Source: Kryptolebias marmoratus | Lineage: Eukaryota; Chordata; Actinopteri; Cyprinodontiformes; Rivulidae | Reading direction: 5' to 3' | NCBI RefSeq assembly: GCF_001649575.2 | Contig: NC_051452.1 | Coordinates: 6,412,348-6,476,347 of the forward strand | Length of the DNA: 64,000 bases | In this document: positions 51,501 to 62,300 of the stretch, piece after piece | Numbering within the stretch: the first letter of the stretch is position 1 | How the letters are laid out: each line of letters begins with the position of its first letter | Notes under the pieces: generated by a model | What the model saw: the letters and a program-made list of their open reading frames with translations, nothing else | Databases searched by the model: none | What the model was told of the DNA's origin: nothing | Made by a program: the position numbers and the translations under genes

Positions 51501-54500
51501 CCCTTACCTTTTAGGTAGGCGTTTGCTACCTTTCGCTTTCAGCTAGCCTATGGCTACCTTTAGCTTTTAGGTGGCCTTTTGTTGCTTTTAGGCTTTAGCT
51601 AGCCTGTTGTTTATTTAAGCTAGTCTTTTGCTACTTTTAGCCTGTAGCTGTGGTTCTGCTAACTTCAGCTTTCAGCTAGCCTAGCTTTTAGTTGGCCTTT
51701 TGATGCTTTTGGCTTTTAACTAGTTCGTTAATCTTTCAACGATGAGCGTTCAGACGTGTTACAGAATCTAATTAAACTAATTTAAAAACATAAATCTAAA
51801 ATCTGAATTCTGATGTGGACTGGTTCTGTTCTTAGACCCGGTTCTGTTCCAGAACCGAGCTGAAAGTTTGTTTTTAGAGTTAAGCTGTTTGAACTGAGCA
51901 GCAAAGACTCGTAAAACGTGATTCTCTTGCCTGCAGCCCGTGCAGACGAAGCTGATTTATGTCATTAACTGTAATTTAAATCCTTTAACTGCAGCTCGTT
52001 TATCTTCCCTGACAGGAGCTCTTTAACCTGAACCCAGACGGACGTGTCGGCTCCGCCTCCCGACGTTTTACACAAAAACTGAACATTTCTGTCAGAAAAA
52101 CACACAAACAAAACAAAACGTACGAAACTGTGAGTCTGCAGACGAAACCCTCTCATTTTAATGCTAATAAACAGGAAAAATAAACATTTCTTTTGTTGTT
52201 TTATTCATTTAAAAGATTTTAAATCAAAGAAATGATTCAGATGAGTTAGATTTGGTTCATGTTAGACATAAAAAGCTCCTGGTTATAAGAAGAAATGAGT
52301 TAAAGCTTCTGAAACTGTTAAAAAACACCAGTTTCTACTGTTTTTTGAATATGTGCATCATCTCTGGTTAAAAAATAACCTTAAATCTGCAAATTTCACA
52401 ACCAAAAGTTTTTTTTGTGATAAGTGAGCGAAATCAGCAGAGTCAGGTCACAATTACGAGTCGTAAACAAAGCGAGGGATATTTGTCTCCAGTTTAAATT
52501 ATATTAACTCAAAAACAATCATTTAATGATGTAGAAACTGTTAGAAGCACAAAAACTCAAATAAAAGGCATTAAAATAACTTGATTATGGATTTAAAAAC
52601 ATCTTTAACGCGTTAATGGGTCACCTTTTAAAAAGTAGTTATTGTTTGATCCTGGAAAGTAATTATTTCTAATTTAGAGTTGGGTATTAAAATGTAATGG
52701 CAGTTAAATGTTAAATGTTGACTGCTTAATAAACTGGGAATAAAAAGCAGTTAAATAAAGTTATTATTTATAGAAATGTAGGAATTATAAAGATGGTAAA
52801 AATTAGATATAACAAACTGCCTGTTTCTGAGTTTTTAGATGAGATAAAAAGTTTTTTTTAATAAAGTATTTAGTTAAAGTTAGTTGAGGGAAAACATCTT
52901 TTATGGTTCAGTTCACAGTTAAGGTGAGAAAAATCGCCCTGAAACTTAATATTTATATCATTTATATCATATTTTTATACAAATATCTGATGTTAATTTC
53001 AGGAAGAACGTGCAGAAATACGAGGTTTGTCTGAAAAGAAGGACAGAACCGATTAAATCTGCTCAGAAACCTTCAGTTTCGTCTCTGAGCACCAATTATG
53101 TGGCGAGGCGTTTAAACGCTGCAGTTATTTCAGGGAAACCACAGCGGCTGGATTATATGTTGGGTTTGGGTAAAAGCTGAGGTCGGGCCACACCCGGAGG
53201 AACCTGCTGCAGAACCAACTTTTTATCTTGTTTTACCACGACTCTTTATTCAAAGCCTGATTAACGTCCTTCTACATCTTTCTCTGTTAACCCAGGTTAA
53301 TTTATCAGTAAGCCACCGCACGCTGAGCTGAAGGTCCAATACGTCAAGATAAATAAACTGAAACCTGTTTTTTAGCCTCATTTACACTTTAATGATCCCA
53401 ATTTCAACAAATAAAGCAAACTTACTGAATAATTTAATGTCTGAAAGCTTTAAAAAGTAAACAAAATGCAGAAAAGTCACTATGTTTCACAACTTTATGC
53501 TTATTTATAAACATAAACTCCCAAAAATAACCTCCATAGGAACAATAAACATAAAATAAAAAGCATTTCAAGTTTTATAACCTCTACTTTTATGATAAAC
53601 ACCTAGTTTAAGCTCCATGTTTGTTCATATTTTGGAAAGAATACACAACTTTTGTCTCTTTTTTTTACATAATTTGGATCCTTAGGTCGAATAAATTATA
53701 TCTAATATTAGAATAAAAACAATATTTACATGAACCAGGGAGAAATGTGTATGAATGTAAACTGACACCATGGATTACGAGTTCCTCAGCGTCTGAATTC
53801 GTCTGAAGATTACTTTTATAACGAGACGAAATCAGTCAAACGTTAATTTACACCAAAACTAGAAACTATTTAATGAAAAACATAAAATCTTAAACTTTAG
53901 AAGTGATCAAATATTCTGAGTTTAATTAAAAAGGCTCTAATGGACAAAAACACACATTCCTGAAATGCTTTTAATTAAATTAAGTAAATCTTCGTAGCCT
54001 TTTAGCTTAGCAAACAAACAGATGAATGTGGGAAAATGTTGATTCGGTTTAAATAAAGAAGTGATGTTAGTTTGTCACTTTTCTTGATGGGAGTTACTTT
54101 ATTAACTTAAAAACAATAAATAAATAAAGCTACATCTGAAATTTCTGTTAGTAGCCAGTTAGCTTAGCATGCAAAAGGAAAAAGGCGGGAACTGCCGAGT
54201 GACTGGAATTTAAGATGTTAGCAGAAAGATGAAGTTATGTTTGTTTTTTCCCCTCTTTTTAGAACTTGACACTTTTAACTCTTTAAAACAAGACAAACAA
54301 AATATAAGGTTGCTGTTAGCAATCAGTTAGCTTAGCACAGAAAATGAAAACAATGAGATTTGTTGGCTTAATGTGAATTAAGACATTAGCTAAAGTATTG
54401 AGCTACGTTAGCTTGTCCATTTTCTTGTTGTGGATTACAGAATTAACTTTTAAAGCAACAGTAAATAAAATTAAAATACTGAAGATGAGACTCCTGTTAG

Positions 54501-56108
54501 CGGACGGTTAGCTTTGAAGACAAATTAAAATTAATGGAAGCCAAACGGTGAAGTTATGTTAGCTTGCCCCTTTAATATGGGAGAGTTTAGAGTATAAATG
54601 CTTCAAAAAAATTCAAATAAAAAAGATAAATCTGAAGCAACTCTGAGTAGCCTGTTAGCTTAGCCTACAAAAGGAAAAAGGCGGGAATCTCAGACTCAGC
54701 GTGAAATGAAGAAGTTGAGACGTCATGTTAGCTTTTCACTTTTCTTTAGGAGAGGAAACCAAATCAAGACTTGAAAACAATCTAAACATAAAGCTGCTGT
54801 CTGTAGCTTTAAAGCTTTAATGAAATGATGAACATAGAGTTCATCAAACAAGCAGAAAACAGGTAAAAACAGAAATGTTAGCGTATTAGCTTCCTCCACT
54901 ACTTCTTTTATAAAAACAACCACAGCTGCAACAAATTTAAATTATAAAACAAAGAATAAAAACAGTTAAAACAACAATAAAATCAGAAAAAGACAATAAA
55001 ACAAGTAAAAACAAAAGCAAGTCTCAGGCCGAGCAAAAAGCTAAGAAATAAAAATATGTTGTGAATTAAAAAAACATCAAATAAAATCTATTTAACCTGA
55101 AGTTCGTCTTTATTTTAACAAATTAAATATTGAACTGCATGAATCCATCAGCTTTAAACTTCCTGTCGGGACACGAACACGTCGGCTGTTTTTGTCTTTA
55201 ATTAATTTTTCATACTTTTATTGCTCCAAACACTTTAAATCGTTACGACTTTGGCAGAAACGGGACGCATCCGTCGGACTAAAACTTCCTCGTCCGTTTA
55301 ATTAAACAGATTCAGACCTGAAACATCTGCTGCGCGTCTATAAATAAAGTTTCCGCTCTTCCTCTGCGTCTCGAACGCTTCAGCGGAGGTGAAGCTGGAT
55401 AAAAGCAGCAGCAGCATATTTTCATCTCCAGCATCTTCTCACTCTGGGTGTGTCTCGTCTGCTTCTGGCACAAAGTCTGACCAAAATTAGTGGCCTGCTT
55501 TTGTCCGTCCCGTCCACAAGGCCACATCATTATAGCCGTGGCATCTGCAACCCCATCATTCAGCCTCAGCGTTGCTCTGAAATAGACCGGCCAGCCGTGC
55601 ACGCTCCTTAGAGTCAGCGGAACCCTTCCAGGGACGCACTATTTTTGAATTTTACATGGTAGAGAACCAGAAATTACCTGAAATTTGAGATTCTGCCACT
55701 TTAGGCTCAACATTTGGCACTGATATCAAATCAAACCTGAAGTTTTTTATTAAATATTAAGAAGTTGACATTTTTTTTGTCATCTAGTGGCTTTTAGTAG
55801 CTTCATGAATTAAAAAAATGATCTATAATTAGGTTGTAAAATCCACTCTGGTGGATTTAAGGTTTTATTTCCCAGTCAGAGAGGTTCACGAGCTCCGAGG
55901 CAGAGAAGCTTCAAACACTTAAAAGAAAACTGATAAAACGGGAGACAGATCTCCAACAATCCGTGTTTTTCCTGGCGTTGGTTTCCCAGTCCTTGCGTTC
56001 AGACAGCAGCTGACACTCACCTTCCTGGGCGTCCTCTTGGCAGCTCACGGCGATCACCTGAGCCAAGGTGAGGGCCAGGCAGATCGTAATCCTCCAGCAA
56101 AGCGACAT
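32442..56108 (-). CDS. col5a2: Fibrillar procollagen alpha-2(V), 55 coding exons
   Basis: Type V collagen controls the diameter of type I fibrils in the extracellular matrix. All exons join in frame: 1577 aa if both VWC exons are used, 1504-1505 with one (human 1499). Order: signal peptide [20 protein letters not shown] (exon 56021-56108), VWC exons 50377-50595 and 48705-48920, N-propeptide (48620-46721), a triple helix of 338 Gly-X-Y, and COLFI C-propeptide (33595-32442). It is alpha-2(V) and not alpha-1(III) because the C-propeptide has seven cysteines, with Ser in [17 protein letters not shown] where alpha-1(I), (II) and (III) chains have Cys. It also has [20 protein letters not shown] and [14 protein letters not shown]. 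Start at 56108 is preferred over an in-frame ATG six codons upstream because it puts the hydrophobic core at the usual distance. It could be the teleost a or b paralogue. Confidence 0.93.
35095..35410 (-). repeat. Dispersed repeat family, two reversed copies in col5a2 intron
   Basis: GACTCTCAGCTACTACCATG at 35102 and GCGACTCTCAGCTGCTGCAG at about 35363 each head a copy, with CATCCAGTGGTTCATGAGAT and TTTCGCTAACAAAG between them. It lies in the intron between exons 35897-35950 and 34764-34871. Confidence 0.65.
36694..37419. other. AT-rich intron of col5a2, nothing recognised
   Basis: Longer than most helix introns and without recognisable repeats or splice-supported exons. Confidence 0.5.
38335..38575 (+). 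repeat. AGGTCA-rich dispersed repeat in col5a2 intron
   Basis: It shares TGTCAAACTGCACAGGTGGA, CATGGGGTCAAAGGTCAAGG and GAAAACCTTGTCC with the copies at 45290-45560, and more distantly with 23380-23660. It includes the compact nuclear-receptor-like string GGGTCAAAGGTCAAGGTCA at 38473-38491. Confidence 0.65.
40720..41345 (-). mobile_element. Tc1-like element relic, reversed relative of 21224-22125
   Basis: Left end ACAGCGATGGGAAAAGAAAG then TTTCAGTTCTAAGGTTTTAG matches the end of fish Tc1-like non-autonomous elements. The body from 40930 to 41330 is the reverse complement of the element at 21224-22125: GGCCCACTCTTCTTTCCAGC, then GACCAGACCAGAGGACAGAT on the minus strand. It is inserted in a col5a2 intron, with no intact transposase. 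Confidence 0.7.
43502..44648. other. Intron of col5a2 with dispersed repeat
   Basis: It holds a full forward family copy at about 44262-44480, from GTCAGCAAAATATCTCGTGA to GGCGGGCAACGTGCGTTCCT ending TTCAAGG. This is the best example of the 3' terminus in the window. Confidence 0.65.
45290..45560 (+). repeat. AGGTCA-rich dispersed repeat, two tandem partial copies
   Basis: Two successive copies each read GTCAAACTGCACAGCTG, then a CCC-rich step, then AAGGATGATCCC-like and AAGGTCA motifs. The second keeps AAGGTCAAAGGTTAAGGTCA at 45525-45544. Confidence 0.6.
45636..45855 (-). repeat. GTTAACGAG minisatellite, array 2 (reverse orientation)
   Basis: Units such as CTCGTTAACTCTCATCTCGTTAA are the reverse complement of the units in the larger array at 49555-50205. 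It lies in the intron between col5a2 exons 45904-45957 and 45176-45220. Some units have lost AAC or gained GTCTCGGTAACTT variants. Confidence 0.85.
46721..48620 (-). other. col5a2: col5a2 N-propeptide linker and minor helix exons
   Basis: Coding order: 48604-48620 (17 nt, ELLGFK), 48502-48534 ([11 protein letters not shown]), 48389-48421 ([11 protein letters not shown]), 47342-47395 ([18 protein letters not shown]), 46878-46970 (short collagenous domain ending in VSPPG), 46721-46795 (N-telopeptide, [17 protein letters not shown]). The telopeptide matches the SAQMAGLDEKSG region of vertebrate alpha-2(V). The 46721 exon uses a donor reading GTCAGT and a CTCGAAG acceptor. Confidence 0.88.
47396..48388. 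other. col5a2 intron, AT-rich, no exon found
   Basis: Between exons 48389-48421 and 47342-47395. A weak reverse CTCF-like string (GGCACCCTCTACTGT) occurs near 47508-47522. Nothing else is recognisable. Confidence 0.45.
48705..48920 (-). other. col5a2: col5a2 VWC exon B (downstream copy)
   Basis: A 216-nt exon, phase 1 at both ends, encoding a von Willebrand factor C domain with all ten cysteines ([31 protein letters not shown]). The core [20 protein letters not shown] resembles the single VWC domain of mammalian alpha-2(V) more than exon A does. Skipping it preserves the frame. Confidence 0.9.
49555..50205 (+). repeat. GTTAACGAG minisatellite, array 1, between the two VWC exons
   Basis: About 650 bp of 11-15-bp units such as GAGTTAACGAGACGAGA, GAGCTGAGAGTTAAC and GAGCCGAAAGTTAAC. 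It fills nearly half of the 1.46-kb intron separating VWC exons A and B. It pairs in theory with the inverted array 2 at 45636-45855. Confidence 0.9.
50377..50595 (-). other. col5a2: col5a2 VWC exon A (upstream copy)
   Basis: A 219-nt exon, phase 1 at both ends, with a full ten-cysteine VWC domain ([31 protein letters not shown]) and a short Thr/Pro-rich end. The central VVCEDLGGC is closer to the alpha-1(II)/(III) style (IICEDVKDC) than exon B is. The acceptor is GATGAAG|AC after a pyrimidine-rich run. The donor is CTCAG|GTGACT, weaker than that of exon B. Confidence 0.88.
51039..51053 (-). promoter_or_regulatory. Candidate CTCF binding site, minus orientation
   Basis: Read on the minus strand, TCAGCAGGTGGCGCT matches the CTCF core CCASYAGRKGGCRCT except for the first base. 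It lies in col5a2 intron 1 and is opposite in orientation to the sites at 773, 28365 and 63575. Confidence 0.45.
51300..51730. repeat. Degenerate TTAGCTAGCCT tandem repeat
   Basis: About a dozen imperfect 30-40-bp units share TTTTAGCTTTTAGCTAGCCT and TTTGCTAC blocks. No reading frame. Confidence 0.6.
53960..54760. repeat. Degenerate tandem repeat, about five 165-bp units
   Basis: Units begin around GTTAGCTTAGC at about 54005, 54167, 54329, 54508 and 54655. Several continue with AAAAGGAAAAAGGCGGGAA, a GATGTTAGC-like middle and TTGTCACTTTTCTT. Periodicity is clear by eye, though sequence identity is modest. Confidence 0.55.
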
Positions 56109-56229
56109 GTCTGCATGTCCTCGCAAACTGTCCCAGACGAGCCCAACCCCGAGCTGCAGCGTTCAGGCTGGAAAATCCAAATGTCCCAGGGTGCAACAGG
56201 GCTCCTGGACGAGCGATTACCCCCCCCCC

Positions 56230-56310
56230 CTCACCTCCTCGCCGAGACCTCCCTGCTGCTACCAGCCGTCCTCCCTCCCTCTCATCGTTTCTTCTTCTTT
56301 TATTCCGGAG
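56230..56310 (-). promoter_or_regulatory. col5a2: Candidate col5a2 core promoter
   Basis: On the minus strand CCGGAATAAAAGAAG (around 56297-56311) is TATA-like and is followed by a GAGGGAGGGAGGACGG purine-rich stretch where transcription could start. That would leave a 5' leader of about 150-160 nt before the ATG at 56108. The signal is modest. Confidence 0.3.
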
Positions 56311-56349
56311 CCAACCTCCTCCTCGGGCTTCTGCAGCCGCCCTGAAGGA

Positions 56350-59344
56350 TGGGACTAATTAAAGGCTGCCTGAAATTAGTCCTGATCAAAAAAGAAGGGG
56401 CAATCCTGAAAACCACTTAAATCAGTGCCTGATGGTTATTTTAGGGAATATTTTTGTTTTTTCTGATGGAGAGTTATCATGACTCGTCACTTTGACGTCT
56501 TTAAAGTCTAAGAACAATGACTTTAAAGATGTTCCGTCTTTCATATTTTAGTCTAATTAATGTAGAAAAGTGGATAAAAATGACCCAAAGTGTCCGCACT
56601 AACTGGACGATTTAAACAGCAAACCCTCTGACGCCATTAGACTTATTATTGACAGGAAATGATGAAGAGTGTGGGGTTATTTTTGTATTTTGATGGATAT
56701 TAATGTGGATGTTATCACCACCTACTTAACCAAAATGGGTTGTTTTTTTTACACAATTTTTTGATAAATTTGATGTTTTTTTGCAAACTTGAACACGTTT
56801 TCAGTTTAGTTTGACTGAAAATCTACAGATTAGCGTCTGTAGATTCAACATTTGCAGGAGAGTCCAGAAAATGTCTCCAAACCACCTCGTTCTCCTCGGA
56901 CGAGTCGCCGAGGCCTGCAAGGTTGTCGCGGGCGTCTTGAACCCGTCCAGATTTCTGGTTTCCGGTTTCTGGTTTCCGGTTTCTGTAAACTGTACCTCAC
57001 TCGGCTGGCTTCAGGATGTGCGGCCATGTTTGCGAGGGTTTTTAATTTTGCTGCTTGACTTTTGAACGTCTTCAAAACGTTTTTGTGACAGGTTTTCTCT
57101 CAGAGCTGTCACAGATGTCTCTCCAACCTGTATTTTGACACCTGCACAGGATAACAAACACCTAAAAACCACACCGATTATAGTTGATATTTAATAACAG
57201 ACTGGTCCAAATCTGCCTGTCTTCATTTCAAACAGCACATGCCTGCAGATAAATCATAAATGTGGGGCCGGCTGCCAAGGTTGGCACAACGGGAGCAGAA
57301 AAATCCAGTTTTCCAAGCCGTGGACACGAAAACGGGCCAGGATTTTCTAAACATCTCATCGGTTACAAACGCTCAGAGTCCAGTGAGTCCAGTGGACGTC
57401 CCCGCTCTTCTGTGGCGTCAGACTCTGGAAGTCTGGTCCTTCTGGTTCTTCGCTTCGAACCTGGAAGTCAGAAAAACCAACCGGAGCGACGCTTGATGCT
57501 GGAAATCCAACTCAGTTTCTGAGGTTTTTCTGCAAGGAACCAACCTCAGAATCCAACATGGCTCCCTCGCCCGTGACAAGCTGTGATAGCTGCAGTTAGG
57601 ACCAGTTTGGATGTCATTAAATCGTCACTTTAACTAAAATAAACAAAGACGTGCTGTCCTGAGGGGTCGGAGGTCGAATTAGACCGTTAAATGTGGACTC
57701 TGCATCAATGTTTAAATGAAATGTTGAATTTTTTCAATGTGTTGCTCAGACGTCTGGTTAAGCACCCAAACATTTTTATATATTTATATATTATAGCCCT
57801 TTAATCTAAAATTAAAGCTGGTTGATGGTTTCGGAGCCACTCGGGTGGAATAATTAGTTGAGTTTAATCTTCCTCCCTCCGGACGCTCCAGCCTGAGCAG
57901 TTTACGGCGTGTTTCTGGCGTCCGTTTGATTTGTTTTCCAGGACGAAGGTCTGCCAGGGACGTCCCGGAGGAGGACAACAAAACAAACACTAGGACTCGT
58001 CCACCGCGACGCGGGGTCCCCTTCGTGAGGGGCTGTAGCTCCGCTCGGTTTTAACGCAGCGTTTGTCTCAGTGGACGAAGTAAAAGTGGTTCGTTTCCTC
58101 TTTTCAGGTTCTTGAAGGACAGACTGATTTCTCATTAAGGAAACAGGAAGAGCCGTCCAGGGACGGAGACAGATGGGAAGACACTTCCTGTCTCTGACAG
58201 AAACCCATCTTTTATAGTTTTTTAACTATAATGAAGTAATATTCAGAGATCTCCTCTTTTTAACTGGAAGCCATAAAGATGAAACGATAAGAACAAATAT
58301 TTTATCTTTTAAAAGTTAGTCTACAAACTTTTCTCTGACCGGTCATCTCGTCTTGTTTGTCTGCCTGTTAGCAAAATATCTTATGAGCCTCTACAGCTGA
58401 ATAACGTCTGGAGAATTTAAAATGGCCGCCGCAGCCAACTAACCTTGGAGAATACCGTATTTACTGAGAGTCGTTGCTAAGCTCGGTTAGCGGATTTTGC
58501 TAACAGACTATCAACAAGAAGCGGCCATTTTGGGTTTGATTTCTTTGGACATCCGTCTTAGTTTACAATTGAAGTTTATCAGACTCCATTTGGTTTTACG
58601 GCTGAAGCTCATGAGCTGAAAAATGTTCAACCAGACTGTAACAAATCAAACCGAGCTGAACTCTGGAGCTATTTTATTTTATTTCATTTTATTTCATTTT
58701 ATTTTATTTTATTTCATTTCATTTCATTTCATTTCTAGGCTAAGTTAGCAGCCGCTAATCCTCGTTAGCTTGTGGCTAGCTAACAGGGTAGCAGCTGGCT
58801 GAACAATGTTTGGACTAATGTGTTTAAAAATAAATGATAAGACATATAATTTTAACTCTTTATTCATACTTTTGAGCTACTATAAGAGCCTCTGTCTTTA
58901 TTTATTTTTTTGCCAGGAGGGAAAAATGACAGAAAAGTAAAATCCAGTCCAGGTTATTTCTGGTTGTTTAAAGTAGATGTTAGCGTTCCCACAGGAGCCG
59001 GCCTGAGGAGAAGTGGACTTTATCCAGAATAAACCAAAAAGGACACCCTGGAAAAGAAAACACTGGTTTATTTTTGGTAAAGCAGATGTTTCATGTAACT
59101 TCTGTGGGGGAAGTTGCTGTTTAGTCAAAGACGGACGGCGTTCGTCGTATTGGTCACGCGAACGGAAGCTGCCGGCCGCCAGCCGTGGATCAGGTGTAAC
59201 ACACACCTGGTGCTGGGTTCGCTTACACGTCACCTGAATCATTCATGAGTTCACGAGTCTGAAAGAACACTCCTGAGTTCGCCTCCTCACCGAGACGAGC
59301 CGGACACCACTGACCTCCGTTTATTTAGATTTTTATAAAGTGAC
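56350..59344. other. Intergenic region between col5a2 and pjvk
   Basis: The two genes diverge from here. No coding exon identified. It holds a GC-richer block at 56840-57080 (TTTCCGGTTTCTGGTTTCCGG direct repeats), a dispersed-repeat copy at about 58360-58470, an (ATTTT/ATTTC)n run at 58670-58735, and the expected pjvk promoter and 5' noncoding exon(s). I could not place the latter; a CpG-bearing block at 59120-59200 with an inverted CCAAT box is the likeliest site. Confidence 0.5.
58670..58735. repeat. (ATTTT/ATTTC)n pentanucleotide microsatellite
   Basis: About thirteen 5-bp units, with the later ones all ATTTC. Confidence 0.9.
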
Positions 59345-62300
59345 ATGTTCGCTTCAGCCACTAAAAACTTTGTGAAGCAGGTCGGCGACACGGGGAGGCT
59401 GATCCCGGTGCCGAGCCTGAGCGAGGCCGACCGCTACCAGCCCCTCAGCCTGGTGACCAGGAAGAGGAAGAGGCATTTCTGGAAGAAGAACAAGTACGCC
59501 TCGACTCCGTTCTCCCTCAAAGACATCCTGGTGGGCGATAAAGAGATCACCGCAGGTAAAATAACGACCCAGGGCTGAACCTGGAAACAGAACTGGAGCC
59601 CAGATCTGATCCGGGTGTCTTCTGCTCGTTGTTTTTACTCAGGAAATGAGTCAAAATGCATCTCTGATCGACACCAGAACAGCTGTCGTTACAGATAAAT
59701 CGATTAGTTTCATGCTGAAAACAAAAAAACTGCTTAATTTCCACCTGTCAGCCTTCAGGTCGAGCCAAAATTTGTTTTTTTAAATAAACTCGTTTACAAA
59801 ACAACCAAAGTGCTGCAGAAAATGTGAAATAATCACCAAAAACAAAGCAGCAATAAAAAAAATTTGTCAAAATCATCAGTTCTGGGGTTTTAAGATGATT
59901 TTCAGAAACAAAATCATATTTAAAAATGATTATTAGTTGCTTAATTGTTGTTAGTGATAAAATTTCTTGTTATAAAGTAATAAAAACAAGTATCTGGTTG
60001 TTTTTGTCTTTAAAAGCCTCGTTTAATTGTCCTCCTTGTAATGTTTGTAAACTTTAACCAAAGATGTTAGACAAGCAGAGAGAAAAAAAGGGTTTTAGGC
60101 ATAAATTTAATAATAATAAAAATAATTTTATGGCGTTCATGTTGGCTTTAAGTTAGATTCTTTCAATTTTGAAGTAGTTTGATGTTTTTTGGGTTAATTC
60201 TTTACTAAAATTAGCCTAACTGATTTAAAGTTGCTAACAGCTATTCCCCGAATTAGCCTGTTTTAGTTTAATGTTTATTTTTTCTTTTATCTGTGTTTAT
60301 AAATAAATAAACATATTTCAGGGGATCTTTTTATGGGCTTTCATGAGCTTGTTAGCTTAGCCACAAGATGGAGGCCATGCTAAATTAGCTCTAACGTTGT
60401 TTAACTAGCTGTTTGCTAAGCTAACTTCTAGCTAACGGGGAAAGAGCTAGCGTAACGGTGTTTTGATGTTTATTTTTTAATGTAGATAAATGTTTTTGTT
60501 TTCCCAACAGTTTATTTTGTTTTCGTATTCATCAAAATGTCCTCCATGTCCTTTATTTTTACCAACATTTGTTTGTTTGTCGGTTTGTTTCGGGTCTTTT
60601 TTTTGTAGTTCGCTGCTAACAGCTATGCTAGCTGTTTTGCTGTTTTTGTGCAAATTTATGTAAACAGTCGAGATAATTTACCTCTAAAGTTAAACATTTA
60701 AAAACACGTTGATTTTAAAATATGTCTACTTTCCTCACAACTTGTTACAAGTTTTGTAAATAAAATATCTTTACAGATTTATGGGATAAAATCAAACTTT
60801 TCAGACATCTTCCCATATTTTATTATTAGGCTAAATCTGTCTATAAATGTAAAATTAATATAGTTCTAATACAAAACATGTCTTGATAGATTAAATTAAT
60901 GTCATTTGATTGTTTATTATATTTCTTCTCCAGGAGTGTCGTCCTATCAGCTCCTGAATTACGAGGACAAGTCGGACGTGGCGCTGAGCGGCCGCTTGGG
61001 GAACCACATCATCAACGACGTGGGCTTCAACATCAGCGGGTCGGACTCCGTGGCCGTCAAAGCCTCCTTCGGCATCGTGACCAAACACGAGCTGGAGGTG
61101 CCGACGTTGCTGCGTGAACTCAACTCCAGGTACGGCGCCGTGGCGTTGGTTTACCAGCTGCTCGGGCGGTTCGTTTAAAGGGAGCGAATCAAAACAGATT
61201 TCATTACTAACAAGTTGACGCCTGACCTCCGAGCTCTTGATGGCGGAGGGAACGTGAGTAAGGATGAATAAATGATTGTTATTCAACCCTGCTGCTCATA
61301 CGAGGACGGCGTGCGTCGGGACAACACCAGACAGAAAACATAATGTTCGATTGTTTGTTCTTTCCAGGAAAGTGGACCTGGACCACTGCCTGGTTCGGCA
61401 GTCCAAGGACAGCGGTCGGACCGTCCTCTGTGTCGTCGTAGAGAGCATCCGGACGACGCGCCAGTGCTCCCTAACTGTCCACGCTGGCATGAGAGGGACC
61501 ACCATGAGGGTGAGGAAACAACTTCCTGTCAGAATAAACGCCCTGAGGTCCCTCATTGTTCTGCTCTGCTGCAGTTTCAGATCGATGACGGCAGGAACCC
61601 CAAAGGTCGAGACAAAGCCATCGTCATCCCGGCTCACACCACCATCGCCTTCAGCATCTGCGAGCTTTTTGTCCGGCTGGACGGACGACTCGGTAGGACT
61701 TCCACCTGAACCTGCTCTGCTGCAGGCTGGGTTAATGTCCCCCATGTTTGTCCTTCTGAAACCTGAAGAACAGATGTCCTCTGAGCTGACCTCTGAGCTG
61801 TCCAGCTGTCCCCTGACCTGTCCTCTGATTGTCCTCTGACCTGTCCCCTGACCTGCCCTCTGAGCTGTCCTCAGATTGTCCCCTGAGCTGTCCTCTGATT
61901 GTCCTCTGAGCTGTCCTCTGACTGTCCTCTGAGCTGTCCTCTGAGTAGTCCCCTGATTGTCCTCTGAGCTGTCCTCTGAGTAGTCCTCTGATTGTTCTCT
62001 GAGCTGTCCAGCTGTCCTCTGAGCTGTCCTCTGATTCTCCTCTGAGTTGTCCCCTAACCTGTCCCCTGACCCGTCCTCTGATTGTCCCCTGACCCGTCCT
62101 TGTCTTGCAGATATCTGCGTGGCCCCGGAGTCTCAGGGGGGGTTTGAGCGCGAGCAGATCAGGGAGCAGCTGGGGGGCATGATCGGCCGGTTCTCTGTGG
62201 GTCGTCTGCGCCGCTTCCTGTCCGGGATCATCTACGGGAACCCCTTCAGAGCAGGTACGGTACGCACTTTGGCTGCCATTTTGTCCCTGTGGCGCGGCTC

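Larger units (their letters stand above)
50596..56020. other. First intron of col5a2 (about 5.4 kb)
   Basis: Large first intron, typical of fibrillar collagens and often rich in regulatory DNA. It contains a reverse CTCF-like site at 51039-51053, a degenerate TTTAGCTTTTAGCTAGCCT repeat at 51300-51730, and a degenerate tandem repeat of about 165 bp at 53960-54760. Otherwise AT-rich without coding signal. Confidence 0.6.

Noticed and set aside
55312..55602. 96-codon minus-strand frame before the col5a2 signal-peptide exon
   Set aside because: Lies inside intron 1, has no collagen or VWC sequence, and exon 56021-56108 joins directly to the VWC exons in phase.
61296..61745. 149-codon minus-strand frame
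   Set aside because: Antisense to pjvk exons 61368-61509 and 61575-61692.
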